A DNA stretch of 64,000 bases from Zhenhengia yiwuensis. Lineage in GTDB: Bacteria; Bacillota; Clostridia; Lachnospirales; Cellulosilyticaceae. The notes under the pieces were generated by a model. That model was not told the DNA's origin. It ran no database searches and was given only the letters and a program-made list of their open reading frames with translations. Each line of letters begins with the position of its first letter. Position 1 is the first letter of the stretch. Below, piece by piece: positions 41,324-49,969 of the stretch. The stretch is from NCBI RefSeq assembly GCF_014384995.1, contig NZ_JACRSY010000008.1, positions 1-64,000 on the forward strand, read 5' to 3'. The position numbers and the translations under genes were made by a program.

Positions 41324-41443
41324 CTATAGATTGTTTAATGCGTAGTAAATCCAACCTAAAATGGCTAGGGTCTTTAAATAGTACAGTTCTTTGCTGGTGC
41401 ATATCACATAGAGAATTACACCAAATAATAAAATCTTTAACAT
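41324..41443 (-). CDS. Small membrane protein, 39 residues
   Basis: Start 6 bases after AGAGGA. Two hydrophobic stretches (MLKILLFGVILYVIC and YYLKTLAILGWIYYAL) form most of the product. It is the first gene after the promoter at 41500-41528 and precedes the polymerase gene. Function unknown. Confidence 0.5.
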   Translation of the reverse strand: MLKILLFGVILYVICTSKELYYLKTLAILGWIYYALNNL

Positions 41444-41499
41444 AAAATTTCCTCTTTCTTTACATCTTGAAATAATTTGCCGTTTTTTGTATCTACTGT

Positions 41500-41528
41500 A
41501 TAATATGCGATTAAAGTCTATATGTAAA
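41500..41528 (-). promoter_or_regulatory. Internal early promoter of prophage 2
   Basis: Minus strand: TTTACA (41523-41528), 17 bases, TATTAT (41500-41505). The spacer end plus -10, TAATCGCATATTAT with one T/A change at its left, matches the promoter at 50097-50125 almost base for base, suggesting one repressor controls both. Confidence 0.7.
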
Positions 41529-41561
41529 GAAACATTTAGATATTTTTCTAATGATGTTTTT

Positions 41562-41595
41562 TAAAAAAAGAAAAGCTAGGAAGAAACTCCCTAGC
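41562..41595 (-). terminator. Terminator after the deoxynucleoside kinase gene
   Basis: Minus strand: GCTAGG-N9-CCTAGC, with TTTTCTTTTTTT after it. It separates the nucleotide block from the polymerase block, which has its own promoter. Confidence 0.8.
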
Positions 41596-42238
41596 GTAAT
41601 TCATTTAATTTATTTTCAATCTCACGAATGACCATTTCACGGTCGTTTTTATTATTTACAAGGTCTACTTTGTCCATATCAATTACAAGGATTTGGGATG
41701 CATTATAGTGATTTTGTACCCAATCATCATAACCTTGCCATAGTTTTCTATAGTATTCTATTAGACTTGAATCTAATTCATAACTTCTTCCCCTCTTACA
41801 GATTCTATCTAATACAGTTTCAAAAGAACCTTTTAAATAAATTAATATATCGGGTGATTTCTTAGGAAGTTCTTCCAGTTCTTCCATCATGTTATTTAAT
41901 AGATTCTCGTAAACTCCAAATTCTAAATCACTAATACGCCCCAATTCTTTATTGACCTTTGCAAAGTACCAATCTTCATAAATACTTCTATCTAATACGT
42001 TGTTATCTTTAACCAATGCTTGTTTAATGCTCTTAAATCTAGTATCTAAAAACCATAGTTGCAATAAGAATGGATAACGCTTACTTTCTATTTCTTCATC
42101 GCTTGCAGTATAGAATAGAGGTAAAATCGGGTTATCGTCTACTGATTCATAAAATACCTCACTATTAAAATGTTTTCCAAGCATCCTTGCTAATGTACTT
42201 TTTCCTATTCCTATCATTCCAGCTACTACAATCACCAT
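41591..42238 (-). CDS. Deoxyadenosine/deoxyguanosine kinase family protein
   Basis: A 215-residue deoxynucleoside kinase. P-loop VVAGMIGIGKSTL (about 4-16), DRSIYEDWYFAK (about 83-94) with the DRS substrate motif, and a lid region ICKRGRSYE (about 148-156). It phosphorylates imported deoxynucleosides. Neighbouring thymidine kinase and nucleoside transporter genes indicate a salvage pathway. Confidence 0.88.
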   Translation of the reverse strand: MVIVVAGMIGIGKSTLARMLGKHFNSEVFYESVDDNPILPLFYTASDEEIESKRYPFLLQLWFLDTRFKSIKQALVKDNNVLDRSIYEDWYFAKVNKELGRISDLEFGVYENLLNNMMEELEELPKKSPDILIYLKGSFETVLDRICKRGRSYELDSSLIEYYRKLWQGYDDWVQNHYNASQILVIDMDKVDLVNNKNDREMVIREIENKLNELR

Positions 42239-42260
42239 TTATAACCTCTTCCTTTATATT

Positions 42261-42821
42261 TTATTCCATAAATTCATAATAACAATTTCTACATAATGGC
42301 TTATATTTATCTTTCTCACCTAATTCAACTCTTTGTGTGCTATCACTTTCTAACTTAGCCGAATAAACGGCATCAGCCCCACAATGTGAACATACAGCAT
42401 GAAATTTATTTACTTCATCAGCTAAACACATTAGATTGGCTATAACTTCAAAAGGTTGCCCTCTAAAATCCATATCCAACCCACTACAATATACAGTTTT
42501 ACCTCGTTCTATTAAGTCCCATATATCATTAAAGATTCTACCATCAAAAAATTGAACTTCATCAATTAAGACAATTTGAATATCATCTGAAATATAAGTC
42601 CTAATATCATCATCAACGGGTATTGATTGGGCTGTAACTCTAACCCCTTTATGGTTTACTATCTCATTAACACCATATCTATTATCTAAGTCTGGCTTTA
42701 AAAATACTACTTTATGACCAGCTAATAAATGTCTCTCTCCCTGTCTTTGTAACTCTGTTGATTTACCACTAAACATTGAACCTGTATTAATTATCAATTT
42801 GTTTATCATTGGGTTATGCAC
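42261..42821 (-). CDS. tdk: Thymidine kinase
   Basis: A 186-residue type II thymidine kinase. Walker A GSMFSGKS (14-21), Walker B VLIDEVQFF, thymidine loop, and a C-terminal structural zinc site of two Cys pairs (CSHC and CRNC). Length is typical. GTG start 7 bases after GAGG. It makes dTMP from thymidine. Confidence 0.93.
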   Translation of the reverse strand: MHNPMINKLIINTGSMFSGKSTELQRQGERHLLAGHKVVFLKPDLDNRYGVNEIVNHKGVRVTAQSIPVDDDIRTYISDDIQIVLIDEVQFFDGRIFNDIWDLIERGKTVYCSGLDMDFRGQPFEVIANLMCLADEVNKFHAVCSHCGADAVYSAKLESDSTQRVELGEKDKYKPLCRNCYYEFME

Positions 42822-42841
42822 TTTATTTCCTCACTTTTTAT

Positions 42842-43027
42842 TTAATTTGCCACCAGCAAGTATGCACTTAAGCCCATACTCACCAGTACAATTTGACCTA
42901 TGATTCTTCCTATATTTCCAGCTATTAAATAACCAACTACTCCACCTGCAAATAGCAAGGCTTGTAACAACATAAATGATGCAATTAGAACTAATGTCAG
43001 CAATAAAAATATCTTTAACTTATTCAT
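42842..43027 (-). CDS. Small membrane protein coupled to the nucleoside transporter
   Basis: 61 residues, two transmembrane helices (about 4-26 and 33-57). Its ATG overlaps the transporter stop (TAATG), so it is translationally coupled and may be an accessory subunit. An upstream frame extension is inside the transporter gene. Confidence 0.6.
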   Translation of the reverse strand: MNKLKIFLLLTLVLIASFMLLQALLFAGGVVGYLIAGNIGRIIGQIVLVSMGLSAYLLVAN

Positions 43028-44199
43028 TATACAAATAACCCCACTATTGCACCACTTAATAAAGTAGTAAGTAAACCACCCACTAATGCTTTTAGTCCCA
43101 TTTTTGCAACCTCTGTTGAACGTTCTGGACAAACGGCTTTATAGAAGGCTGTCTGAATACCGATCACACTAAAATTTGCAAAGTTACAAAGGGCTACAGA
43201 TAAAATTGCAAGTGTTCTTGGGGATAAGCTACCAATAATTATGGACATATCCGTATAAGCCACATATTCATTAATGGCTGTTTTCATAGCGATTAATGAA
43301 CTGAATGTACTAATTTCCTCCTGTGGAATATTAAATAACCATCCTAGAGGGGTAAATAACGCACCTAATAGACTTGATAGGTCTTGTCCTACAAATCCTA
43401 AGCCATAATTCAATAACCCTACGAATCCTAAAAAACCAATCAATGTTGCACCAACGGAAATTGCAATGTTCACACCCTGTACAGACCCATTCCCAATAGC
43501 TTCAAAAATATTTGTGTCCTCGGATTTTCTGACTTCGTATACATCCAATTTACTCTTTTCAGTTTCGGGAACTAATAACTTAGCAAAAATTAACGTTGCT
43601 AGTGGTGAAGTAAATGTTGCAATCAATAAATACTTCATTGGAATACCTAGTAATGTATATCCAGCTAGGATTGAAACGGATGCACTAGCAAAACCACCCA
43701 GACATAACGTGAATAATTCTGAACGGGTAAGGTCTTTTAAATATGGTTTAATTAATAATGGTGCTTCTGTACCACTAAAGAAAGAACAACCTACAGCACC
43801 GAATGTTTCTACTGGTGTAGTTCCTAGAATCTTAGCCAAGAATCCCCCAATATGTTTTACTAGAAATGGAATCACGCCTATGTAATAAAGGACTGACATT
43901 ACTGCACTTGTAAAACAAATCATACCTAGTACATTAATTGCAAATGAATAGTTATTTGTTGCAAAATCACCAAATACAAATGCTAACCCCTCATTCCCAA
44001 AAGAAAGAACTTTATTTAATGAATTGGACATAATCTCTAGGATTTTTTGCCCTATAGATGTTTTCATAACAAATAGAATTAAGGTCAACTGTAATACTGT
44101 AGCAATACCTACACTTTTCCAATTAATCTTTTTCCTATTCTCTGACAGTAGAAACCCAGCAAGGAATATTAAACTAATTAATATAATAGTATTTATCAT
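43027..44199 (-). CDS. nupC: Concentrative nucleoside transporter (NupC/CNT family)
   Basis: A 390-residue inner-membrane nucleoside:cation symporter. Ten or so hydrophobic segments; CNT marks are the FGNEGLAFVFG segment (about 66-76), SFFSGTEAPLLIKPYL (about 139-154), the EYVAYTDM segment near 313-320 and SVIGIQTAFYKAVCPER near the C-terminus. Nucleoside uptake genes are rare in temperate phages; here it adjoins two nucleoside kinases. Confidence 0.9.
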   Translation of the reverse strand: MINTIILISLIFLAGFLLSENRKKINWKSVGIATVLQLTLILFVMKTSIGQKILEIMSNSLNKVLSFGNEGLAFVFGDFATNNYSFAINVLGMICFTSAVMSVLYYIGVIPFLVKHIGGFLAKILGTTPVETFGAVGCSFFSGTEAPLLIKPYLKDLTRSELFTLCLGGFASASVSILAGYTLLGIPMKYLLIATFTSPLATLIFAKLLVPETEKSKLDVYEVRKSEDTNIFEAIGNGSVQGVNIAISVGATLIGFLGFVGLLNYGLGFVGQDLSSLLGALFTPLGWLFNIPQEEISTFSSLIAMKTAINEYVAYTDMSIIIGSLSPRTLAILSVALCNFANFSVIGIQTAFYKAVCPERSTEVAKMGLKALVGGLLTTLLSGAIVGLFV

Positions 44200-44435
44200 T
44201 TTTTCTTACCTTTCTTCTTCTCAACGTAGCTTGTCAAATCTTCATCACTTAACCACACTTTTTGGGTAATACCCTTAAATTCAACACACATATTTAGTCT
44301 GCAAAATGTATCTATATCAACGATTGTCCCGATCGGTTTTTCCTCTAAAATTTTTTGTGCAACCCCTACATTTACAAATGCACTCCGTAAATCTTTTTCA
44401 GTTCCACAAAATATAACTTTATCGCCTAAGTTCAT
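44196..44435 (-). CDS. Small hypothetical protein
   Basis: A 79-residue product with a beta-rich N-terminus (MNLGDKVIFCGTEKDLRSAF) and Lys-rich tail. It overlaps the transporter start by 4 bases. A GTG three codons up is possible, but the ATG follows AAGGGTGC properly. No family recognised. Confidence 0.5.
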   Translation of the reverse strand: MNLGDKVIFCGTEKDLRSAFVNVGVAQKILEEKPIGTIVDIDTFCRLNMCVEFKGITQKVWLSDEDLTSYVEKKKGKKK

Positions 44436-44436
44436 A

Positions 44437-44946
44437 TTAAGCACCCTTTCTTTCTAGTACATCAAGCATTAATAATGAGTAGCCAATAATATCTTTAATT
44501 GTGTCCTCTACACTTTCAGATTTAATTTGTGCATCCTGTTTCCCATCTGTAAGATTCTTAATTCTTCCTAGTTTATCAGATAATCGAATAGTAAACGCTG
44601 TCCACCCATATTCATTAAATAGATTTTCAAAACTGTTGTTATAGTCATTATTTTTTCTACTCACCAGTTCAGCAATTTCTAAGGCAATACGTTCAACGTT
44701 TGGAGTTTTACCAGCTATAAAGTCCTCATAAGAAACACGATATTTTATAAACTCCTTATCATCATCTATCCTACAATCTCTTTCCCTGTATGCTAGGTTC
44801 TGACCTTTCCCACTCATTACAAATACAAGTCCATTCTGTTCATCATATTCATTGAAAATTGCTGTGCTATATGTTACCTCCCCTCTATCTCTTTTTCTAA
44901 CGCTTAATTTTGTCCCCTTTGGCACTTTGTTCCATTGAATCATCAT
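44437..44946 (-). CDS. Nucleotide modification-associated domain 1 protein
   Basis: A 169-residue protein. The N-terminal 75 residues are unassigned. The C-terminal part (IALEIAELVSRKNNDYNNSFENL, AFTIRLSDKLGRIKNL, ESVEDTIKDIIGYSLLML) matches the DUF1599/Nmad1 domain, a MazG-like fold linked in phages to nucleotide or base modification. Placement beside nucleoside kinases and a transporter supports a nucleotide-handling role. The reaction is unknown. Confidence 0.75.
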   Translation of the reverse strand: MMIQWNKVPKGTKLSVRKRDRGEVTYSTAIFNEYDEQNGLVFVMSGKGQNLAYRERDCRIDDDKEFIKYRVSYEDFIAGKTPNVERIALEIAELVSRKNNDYNNSFENLFNEYGWTAFTIRLSDKLGRIKNLTDGKQDAQIKSESVEDTIKDIIGYSLLMLDVLERKGA

Positions 44947-45122
44947 TTATAATCTCTCTTTCTTCCTATAATTAAAGCTGAATAATTATTTTTTTCTTTG
45001 GTGTACTGCACATCAACAATCAACCTACGCTTTTGTAAACCTTCCACTCTTTCAGTAACTTCATCCATGAATCCGTGTGGGTCACAATTTTCAATTAAAC
45101 CAATACTGACAATATTACTCAT
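44943..45122 (-). CDS. Small protein, Cse60-like pattern
   Basis: A 59-residue product after AAGGAGA, overlapping the next ATG. DEVTERVEGLQKRRLIVDVQ then NNYSALIIGRK recalls the short Cse60/YotM group (ID.QY...YSAL), but the match is weak. Tight overlap supports it as coding. Confidence 0.55.
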   Translation of the reverse strand: MSNIVSIGLIENCDPHGFMDEVTERVEGLQKRRLIVDVQYTKEKNNYSALIIGRKRDYK

Positions 45123-45139
45123 TCCATATCTCCTTATTG

Positions 45140-45162
45140 AAAAGAGGGGACTTTCACCCCTC
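45140..45162 (-). terminator. Terminator after the DUF669 gene
   Basis: Minus strand: GAGGGG-TGAAAGT-CCCCTC followed by TTTTC. It lies just before the next ribosome site and may only attenuate. Confidence 0.6.
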
Positions 45163-45170
45163 CTAGATTA

Positions 45171-45632
45171 TTAGTCTTGGAATACCTCAACAATTTTATA
45201 TTCATCAAATCCCTTTGAGTTCTTACTATACTCTAAAGCGTATTCTAGCCCCTCGGCTTTAATTGTGTCATGTACTTCACATAGTATATTGTGGAATGGT
45301 TCAAAGTCTTCAAAGTCAACTACTACACCACTTTCTAACGCCCTAATTAACTCTACATTTTGGTGAATCCAAAAGCCCCTAGTCATTAATTTATTATAGA
45401 AAATAATTTGACCCTCATATTGACCAGCAAGAACCTTAAACCAAATACTAACCATCGGGTCACCTTTTTTAGATTCTTTTAGTTCAAGTTTTTCAACGGC
45501 AACTTCATATGTACCATGTGGAACTTCCACCCTATCACTTGCACTCCCTGTATTAGATTTAGCATTTTCAAAGTCTTTTTTAAGTCCTTCAACGTCAACT
45601 GTATTTTTCCATTTAGCAAAGATATTCGTCAT
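45171..45632 (-). CDS. DUF669 protein, probable ssDNA-binding
   Basis: A 153-residue protein: VPHGTYEVAVEKLELKESKKG then FKVLAGQYEGQIIFYNKLMT and GFWIHQNVELIRAL are the DUF669 signature. Members sit beside phage recombination ATPases and are thought to act as single-strand binding proteins. Here it directly follows the nuclease-ATPase fusion gene. Confidence 0.82.
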   Translation of the reverse strand: MTNIFAKWKNTVDVEGLKKDFENAKSNTGSASDRVEVPHGTYEVAVEKLELKESKKGDPMVSIWFKVLAGQYEGQIIFYNKLMTRGFWIHQNVELIRALESGVVVDFEDFEPFHNILCEVHDTIKAEGLEYALEYSKNSKGFDEYKIVEVFQD

Positions 45633-45638
45633 AATTTA

Positions 45639-47192
45639 TTATTCTCCCGTTCTTGTTCTTCTAGTTCTAGTTTGTTCGTTTGATTCATTAGCTTGTGTAG
45701 GTTCATCTGTAACTGGTTTTTTCTTTGGTGCTGGACTTTCATATAAACCACATAAGGCATCCCATGAAAGAGGGATTTTGTCTACAGTAACATTTTTAAG
45801 TCTGCCACCACCAAAAGTAACATCATCCGTTTTAAATGCAAAATATCTTGAATCACGTTCTATTTCAATACGTGTTACAAAGTCCACCATTCCAGCGAGT
45901 TTATTCGCTACCTTTTCATTAATGGATGGTGCAATTCTTGTGATATTATCACCATTAGCCTTAAAAATGTTTTTACTAATATCCATATGTGACAATAGCA
46001 CGATTGTTTCAATATCTAAGTTCATAAGTCTTCTCATGGTTCTTAGGAACTCGGAACGTACATAATCATATGCTTTTGTGGCTTGGTCTGATTCGTGGTC
46101 AAGTCCTAATTTCTGACAGCCCCAAATTCTACAATGTTCATAAATATCTTCTATTAGGTCAATGATTAATGTTTTAAACTCATGTTGACCTTTTTCCAGT
46201 TCATCAACAATATCTTTAAAATAGTCCCAAGCTAGGGTGGTTTTTTTAACCCTTCCCACCATTTCAACTTGGTCTTTAATGCTTAAATATGGTGCTGTAA
46301 CTTCATTAATATTCCCATCGGTATTTAACATTAAAGGACTTTCGCACGCATCAAAGGTGGTTGTTTTACCCGAAAAAGGTGGGGCATAGCACCAAATCCT
46401 TTTTCTATTACTAGTTTGTTTTTCTCGTCTTATGGCTTGTGGTAGCATATCTGTTGTATCTCCTTTTTGACAATAATTATAGTATTCACACCATGAACAT
46501 AAATCGGTCGGCTTCTTCTCAAAGGATTCAGCTTGAAATATATCAATGACCCCATTTGTAAAATCAATCACTTTGTTTGGGTCATAAATAACCTCTTGTA
46601 TGAATGGTTCTTTATCTTTTAAGATTTCTTTTAGTCGCTGTCTAAACTCTAATAGTGATTCATTTTTCTTTTGTCGAATTTGAGTTTTAGGGATGAATAA
46701 ATAGTACATTTTATCAACCTTATACCCTAATTGTTCTAGGTAGTATTTATAAACGTGTAATTGGGATGATTTCATGTAAGAATCAACGTTGTTACTGTAT
46801 TTATAATCATAAATATCTATTAGTCCGTTATCCTTCTGAACTATTAAGTCAACATAGCCCTTGTAGTTGTAAGTATTGATTTCATATTCATGTACTAGTT
46901 CACCGTCTTGATTAATCTTTTCTAGTAGCTTTAAAGTCTTGCCTAACATATTTTCAAGTTTTATTACTTCGTTATGGTGCAAATCATTAACACAATAATA
47001 GTTGCTGAAATAACTCCGTATAGCCTGTTTAATACTGTTTTCCTCTAAACCTGTATGTATGGCAACCCCTAAATATAAGGCATTGTTAGCATCTTGATTT
47101 GGCAACGTCTTAACTTTTTCAAGATACCTCAACCCAAACTGAAAAGGACACCTTTTAAAACAATCTACTTTTGAATAACTGAACTGTTTCAT
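45639..47192 (-). CDS. Cas4/RecB-like nuclease fused to a RecA-like (Sak4-type) ATPase
   Basis: A 517-residue two-part protein. Residues 1-245: PD-(D/E)XK nuclease with GYVDLI (Asp115) and DYK (129-131). Cys11, Cys15, Cys232, Cys235 and Cys241 are placed like the iron-sulfur cluster of Cas4/AddB nucleases. Residues 262-490: P-loop ATPase with YAPPFSGKTTT (269-279) and LIIDLIEDIYE as Walker B. It probably resects and anneals DNA ends in one chain. The ATPase and DUF669 neighbour match the Sak4/AAA_24 module. Confidence 0.85.
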   Translation of the reverse strand: MKQFSYSKVDCFKRCPFQFGLRYLEKVKTLPNQDANNALYLGVAIHTGLEENSIKQAIRSYFSNYYCVNDLHHNEVIKLENMLGKTLKLLEKINQDGELVHEYEINTYNYKGYVDLIVQKDNGLIDIYDYKYSNNVDSYMKSSQLHVYKYYLEQLGYKVDKMYYLFIPKTQIRQKKNESLLEFRQRLKEILKDKEPFIQEVIYDPNKVIDFTNGVIDIFQAESFEKKPTDLCSWCEYYNYCQKGDTTDMLPQAIRREKQTSNRKRIWCYAPPFSGKTTTFDACESPLMLNTDGNINEVTAPYLSIKDQVEMVGRVKKTTLAWDYFKDIVDELEKGQHEFKTLIIDLIEDIYEHCRIWGCQKLGLDHESDQATKAYDYVRSEFLRTMRRLMNLDIETIVLLSHMDISKNIFKANGDNITRIAPSINEKVANKLAGMVDFVTRIEIERDSRYFAFKTDDVTFGGGRLKNVTVDKIPLSWDALCGLYESPAPKKKPVTDEPTQANESNEQTRTRRTRTGE

Positions 47193-47371
47193 TCACCAGC
47201 ACACGCCTTAAAATCTGATATGCATTCAGAACATACAAACATATCTGTACTAGCATCTAACGGGATATTATAAAAGTAGTCCCCAATATAGATTGGTTCA
47301 TAACAACAATCACAAAGGGTAAATTCTTGTGGTTCTTCGGGTTCTAGTCTATAATCATCAACGTGTTTCAT
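47189..47371 (-). CDS. Small zinc-finger-like protein
   Basis: A 60-residue acidic protein with CDCC (about 19-22) and CSEC (about 48-51), a likely zinc ribbon. It overlaps both neighbours by 4 bases. Possibly a partner of the nuclease on either side. Confidence 0.6.
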   Translation of the reverse strand: MKHVDDYRLEPEEPQEFTLCDCCYEPIYIGDYFYNIPLDASTDMFVCSECISDFKACAGE

Positions 47372-47658
47372 AGTTGTTTCAACTCCCTTTTAATATCTTC
47401 CCAATTCTTAGGGTATACAAATTTTGCATAACCCCCAGCATTGGCTATTAAATCAATATTTCTTATTTGTAGGGGTGACGGTTTACCATTATCAGCCTTT
47501 AGTTCTAAGGCTATAAATCTACCATTCACAACCCCTACAATGTCGGGGATTCCTGCAACTTGGAACATTGAACCCCCATGTACTTTAAAGAACCAGCATT
47601 TATCAAGATTCTTTAAAAACGGTTTTACTTGTCTATCTTCAAATTGTTTTTCTGTCAT
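47368..47658 (-). CDS. VRR-NUC domain nuclease
   Basis: A 96-residue stand-alone VRR-NUC. Catalytic residues visible in GIPDIVGVVNGRFIALELKAD (Asp, then Glu-x-Lys) and SPLQIRNIDLIANAG. This family cleaves structured DNA such as junctions, replacing RusA in prophage 2. Confidence 0.88.
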   Translation of the reverse strand: MTEKQFEDRQVKPFLKNLDKCWFFKVHGGSMFQVAGIPDIVGVVNGRFIALELKADNGKPSPLQIRNIDLIANAGGYAKFVYPKNWEDIKRELKQL

Positions 47659-48179
47659 TATGCTATTTTGTGAATTATGATTTTATCTGTTACTTTACTA
47701 ATGCCGTACTTGAATAGTGAGTATATAGCTTGTCTTGTTTGACCCTTTAATCTTGCAATCTCTGCAAAGGATAAATCATGCAAAATATGAAGTCTGATTA
47801 CTTCTGATTGCTTTTCAGACAATCTACTATCATTTAAAATGTTTTCGATATATAGTCTATCCTCCATATTGAACGAATCTGTTAAATACTCGTATTCAAT
47901 ACCATCTGTATCATTAAAGTAATCTAATGAATTGAATGTGATACCCCCACCTCGTCTTGCAGTTGCATCCATTCTTAACTGGTTAGCTATTTTATTGCAC
48001 ATACAAGTGAAAATAAATGATGTAAATTCAACTTCTCTTGTTTCGTCAAATTGTGGTGCTGATTCAATAGCCCCTAATAATGCAATTTGAAATAAATCTT
48101 CATCGTGTGCTTTATATTTATTTACAGCCTTCCACACTAAGCCAATGTTATCTTCAATCCATTCATCTGTAATCCTCAT
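47658..48179 (-). CDS. Sigma-70-like factor
   Basis: A 173-residue protein with sigma region 2 (DLFQIALLGAIESAPQFDET then EFTSFIFTCMCNKIANQLRM) and region 4 (LSEKQSEVIRLHILHDLSFAEIARLKGQ, TRQAIYSLFKYG). It may direct RNA polymerase to phage middle or late promoters. It overlaps the nuclease start by one base. Confidence 0.8.
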   Translation of the reverse strand: MRITDEWIEDNIGLVWKAVNKYKAHDEDLFQIALLGAIESAPQFDETREVEFTSFIFTCMCNKIANQLRMDATARRGGGITFNSLDYFNDTDGIEYEYLTDSFNMEDRLYIENILNDSRLSEKQSEVIRLHILHDLSFAEIARLKGQTRQAIYSLFKYGISKVTDKIIIHKIA

Positions 48180-48196
48180 ACGCTGTCTTCTCTCCT

Positions 48197-49438
48197 CTAG
48201 TCAATAAACAAGTTAATTGTATAGTCTTCTCTATTATCCAAAGATGCTTTTATATCTTCATCTATGGAGTTATCTGTTAGTAAGTAATAATAAAAACAAG
48301 TTCTCTCCTGTCCAATCCTATTTGTTCTCTTTTTACTCTGCATAAACTGTTCGGCTGAACGTGTTAAACTAAAGTAAATGATTTTATTTGCCTTTTGTAG
48401 ATTTAAGCCCATAGAACCAGCTTGATACTGTATTAGAGTTATACTGTTATCGTGTTCATCATAGGCTGTTAAATCATGTGTATCGCCGTTAACAACGGAT
48501 ATTGGTCTATTAATTATACTTTTGATAATTTCTAACTCCTTTTTGAAGTTATAAAATATAATCAATCTATCATTTGTACTTTCTATCAAGTCCTTTAATT
48601 TATCAATCTTATCTTTGTTGTACTGGCTGGCTAATTGTCTTAGATATAATGCCATATTCAATGGTGTATCACCGATCATTTCAACACCATCAACCGTTAT
48701 TATTCTATCTTTTAAGAACTTCTTATATGAAGTTGGCAACTTACATTTGTATATAGTTTCAATCTGTGCTGGTAATTCAAACGCATCTTCTGTCCTCATA
48801 AATACAGCACCATGTTCCCGAAACTTCCTTTTTAGCATATCTACATTTTTATAACCAATCACTTTGTCAATCTTAAACCCACCAACGTCCATTTTTATTG
48901 TTCTTATGTAGGTTGACCAGTAATCTTTTTTGGTTATATTCATTCCTAGTAATTTAGCTTGTGTGTAAAGTTCCTCATATTTGCCACCCGTAGGCGTACC
49001 ACTTAGTAAGATTGTATTTTTAGGTTTAAGTTTCATTATGAACTTTGTTCTTTTTGAAGTATCATTTTTTATATATGAACTTTCATCAAGTATCAAAGTG
49101 AAATTTTTTAGCTTTAGTAATTCGGGTCTACGCCACACCACATCATAATTAATTACACCAACATTAGAATCAAATATAATGTCACCTTTTATTTTAGATA
49201 AATCTCTAACAGTTAAGTAAAAATAATTCACCTCTAAGTGCTTTATCCATGTATCAATTAATGATTTTGGACATACTATTAAGGTGTAATCACTTTCTAA
49301 CTCCATCATCTTTTCTGTTGCACAAAATGTTTTACCAAGTCCCATATCTAAATAATAAGCCACTTTATTTTGACCTCTAGTGAGTTCTAACGCCTTTTCT
49401 TGGTGTGGATATAGTGTTACGTTAGACGGTTTGTTCAT
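48197..49438 (-). CDS. SNF2-type superfamily 2 helicase
   Basis: A 413-residue helicase. Motif I DMGLGKTFCA (about 33-42), motif II LILDESSYIKND, motif III LLSGTPTGG, motif V/VI region QYQAGSMGLNLQKANKIIYF and KKRTNRIGQERTCFYYYL. This compact form is common in phages with D5 primase and family B polymerase. Start ATG after GAGG; overlaps the excisionase-like gene by 17 bases. Confidence 0.88.
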   Translation of the reverse strand: MNKPSNVTLYPHQEKALELTRGQNKVAYYLDMGLGKTFCATEKMMELESDYTLIVCPKSLIDTWIKHLEVNYFYLTVRDLSKIKGDIIFDSNVGVINYDVVWRRPELLKLKNFTLILDESSYIKNDTSKRTKFIMKLKPKNTILLSGTPTGGKYEELYTQAKLLGMNITKKDYWSTYIRTIKMDVGGFKIDKVIGYKNVDMLKRKFREHGAVFMRTEDAFELPAQIETIYKCKLPTSYKKFLKDRIITVDGVEMIGDTPLNMALYLRQLASQYNKDKIDKLKDLIESTNDRLIIFYNFKKELEIIKSIINRPISVVNGDTHDLTAYDEHDNSITLIQYQAGSMGLNLQKANKIIYFSLTRSAEQFMQSKKRTNRIGQERTCFYYYLLTDNSIDEDIKASLDNREDYTINLFID

Positions 49439-49685
49439 GGTATTCCTCATTGTTCCCTATCAGTTTTAAAAGGTCAGTTGCACGCACTCTAGTTGTACCA
49501 AATTTAACCGTTGGAAGTTCCCCACGTTCTATCATGTGATATACTGTACGCTGGCTAACTCCTAGTAATTCAGCAACATCGGAAATTTTATACAACTTTC
49601 CAAGTAAGGATGCTTTTTCAGTTTCAAGTTCTTCAACTCTTTTTGTTAATAGAAAAAGCTGTTGCTCTAGTTCTTTATTTGTCAT
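49422..49685 (-). CDS. Excisionase-like DNA-binding protein
   Basis: 87 residues: an N-terminal coiled coil (LEQQLFLLTKRVEELETEK) then a MerR-like HTH_17 (YKISDVAELLGVSQRTVYHMIE, GELPTVKFGTTRVRATDL). It may be excisionase or an early regulator. ATG 49685 overlaps the upstream gene by 11 bases. Confidence 0.7.
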   Translation of the reverse strand: MTNKELEQQLFLLTKRVEELETEKASLLGKLYKISDVAELLGVSQRTVYHMIERGELPTVKFGTTRVRATDLLKLIGNNEEYHEQTV

Positions 49686-49953
49686 TTTCAAATTCAAGTG
49701 CTAAGTCCATAAGGTCATACACTTTAGTGACTTTACAGAAAAAATCAATGATTAAGTCTAGTCCCTTTTCAGATACATACATTTCATCATTGACTAGCTT
49801 AAATTCATTAACTGATTTAGGGAATTTAATAACAATCAAGGCAATAATACTAACCATCGCATCATGTGAAATGTTCATGGTTTTAGAGATTCGTGTTAAT
49901 TTAATGTGTTGTCTCATTAGCTTTTTTTCCTTTTTCCATTCATTTTTTTTCAT
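49675..49953 (-). CDS. First gene of the prophage 2 early operon
   Basis: A 92-residue helical protein beginning MKKNEWKKEKKLMRQHIKLT. It follows the early promoter and a run of A-rich leader. No family recognised. It faces the repressor gene across the control region. Confidence 0.55.
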   Translation of the reverse strand: MKKNEWKKEKKLMRQHIKLTRISKTMNISHDAMVSIIALIVIKFPKSVNEFKLVNDEMYVSEKGLDLIIDFFCKVTKVYDLMDLALEFENDK

Positions 49954-49969
49954 ATTTTCTCTTAAATAC

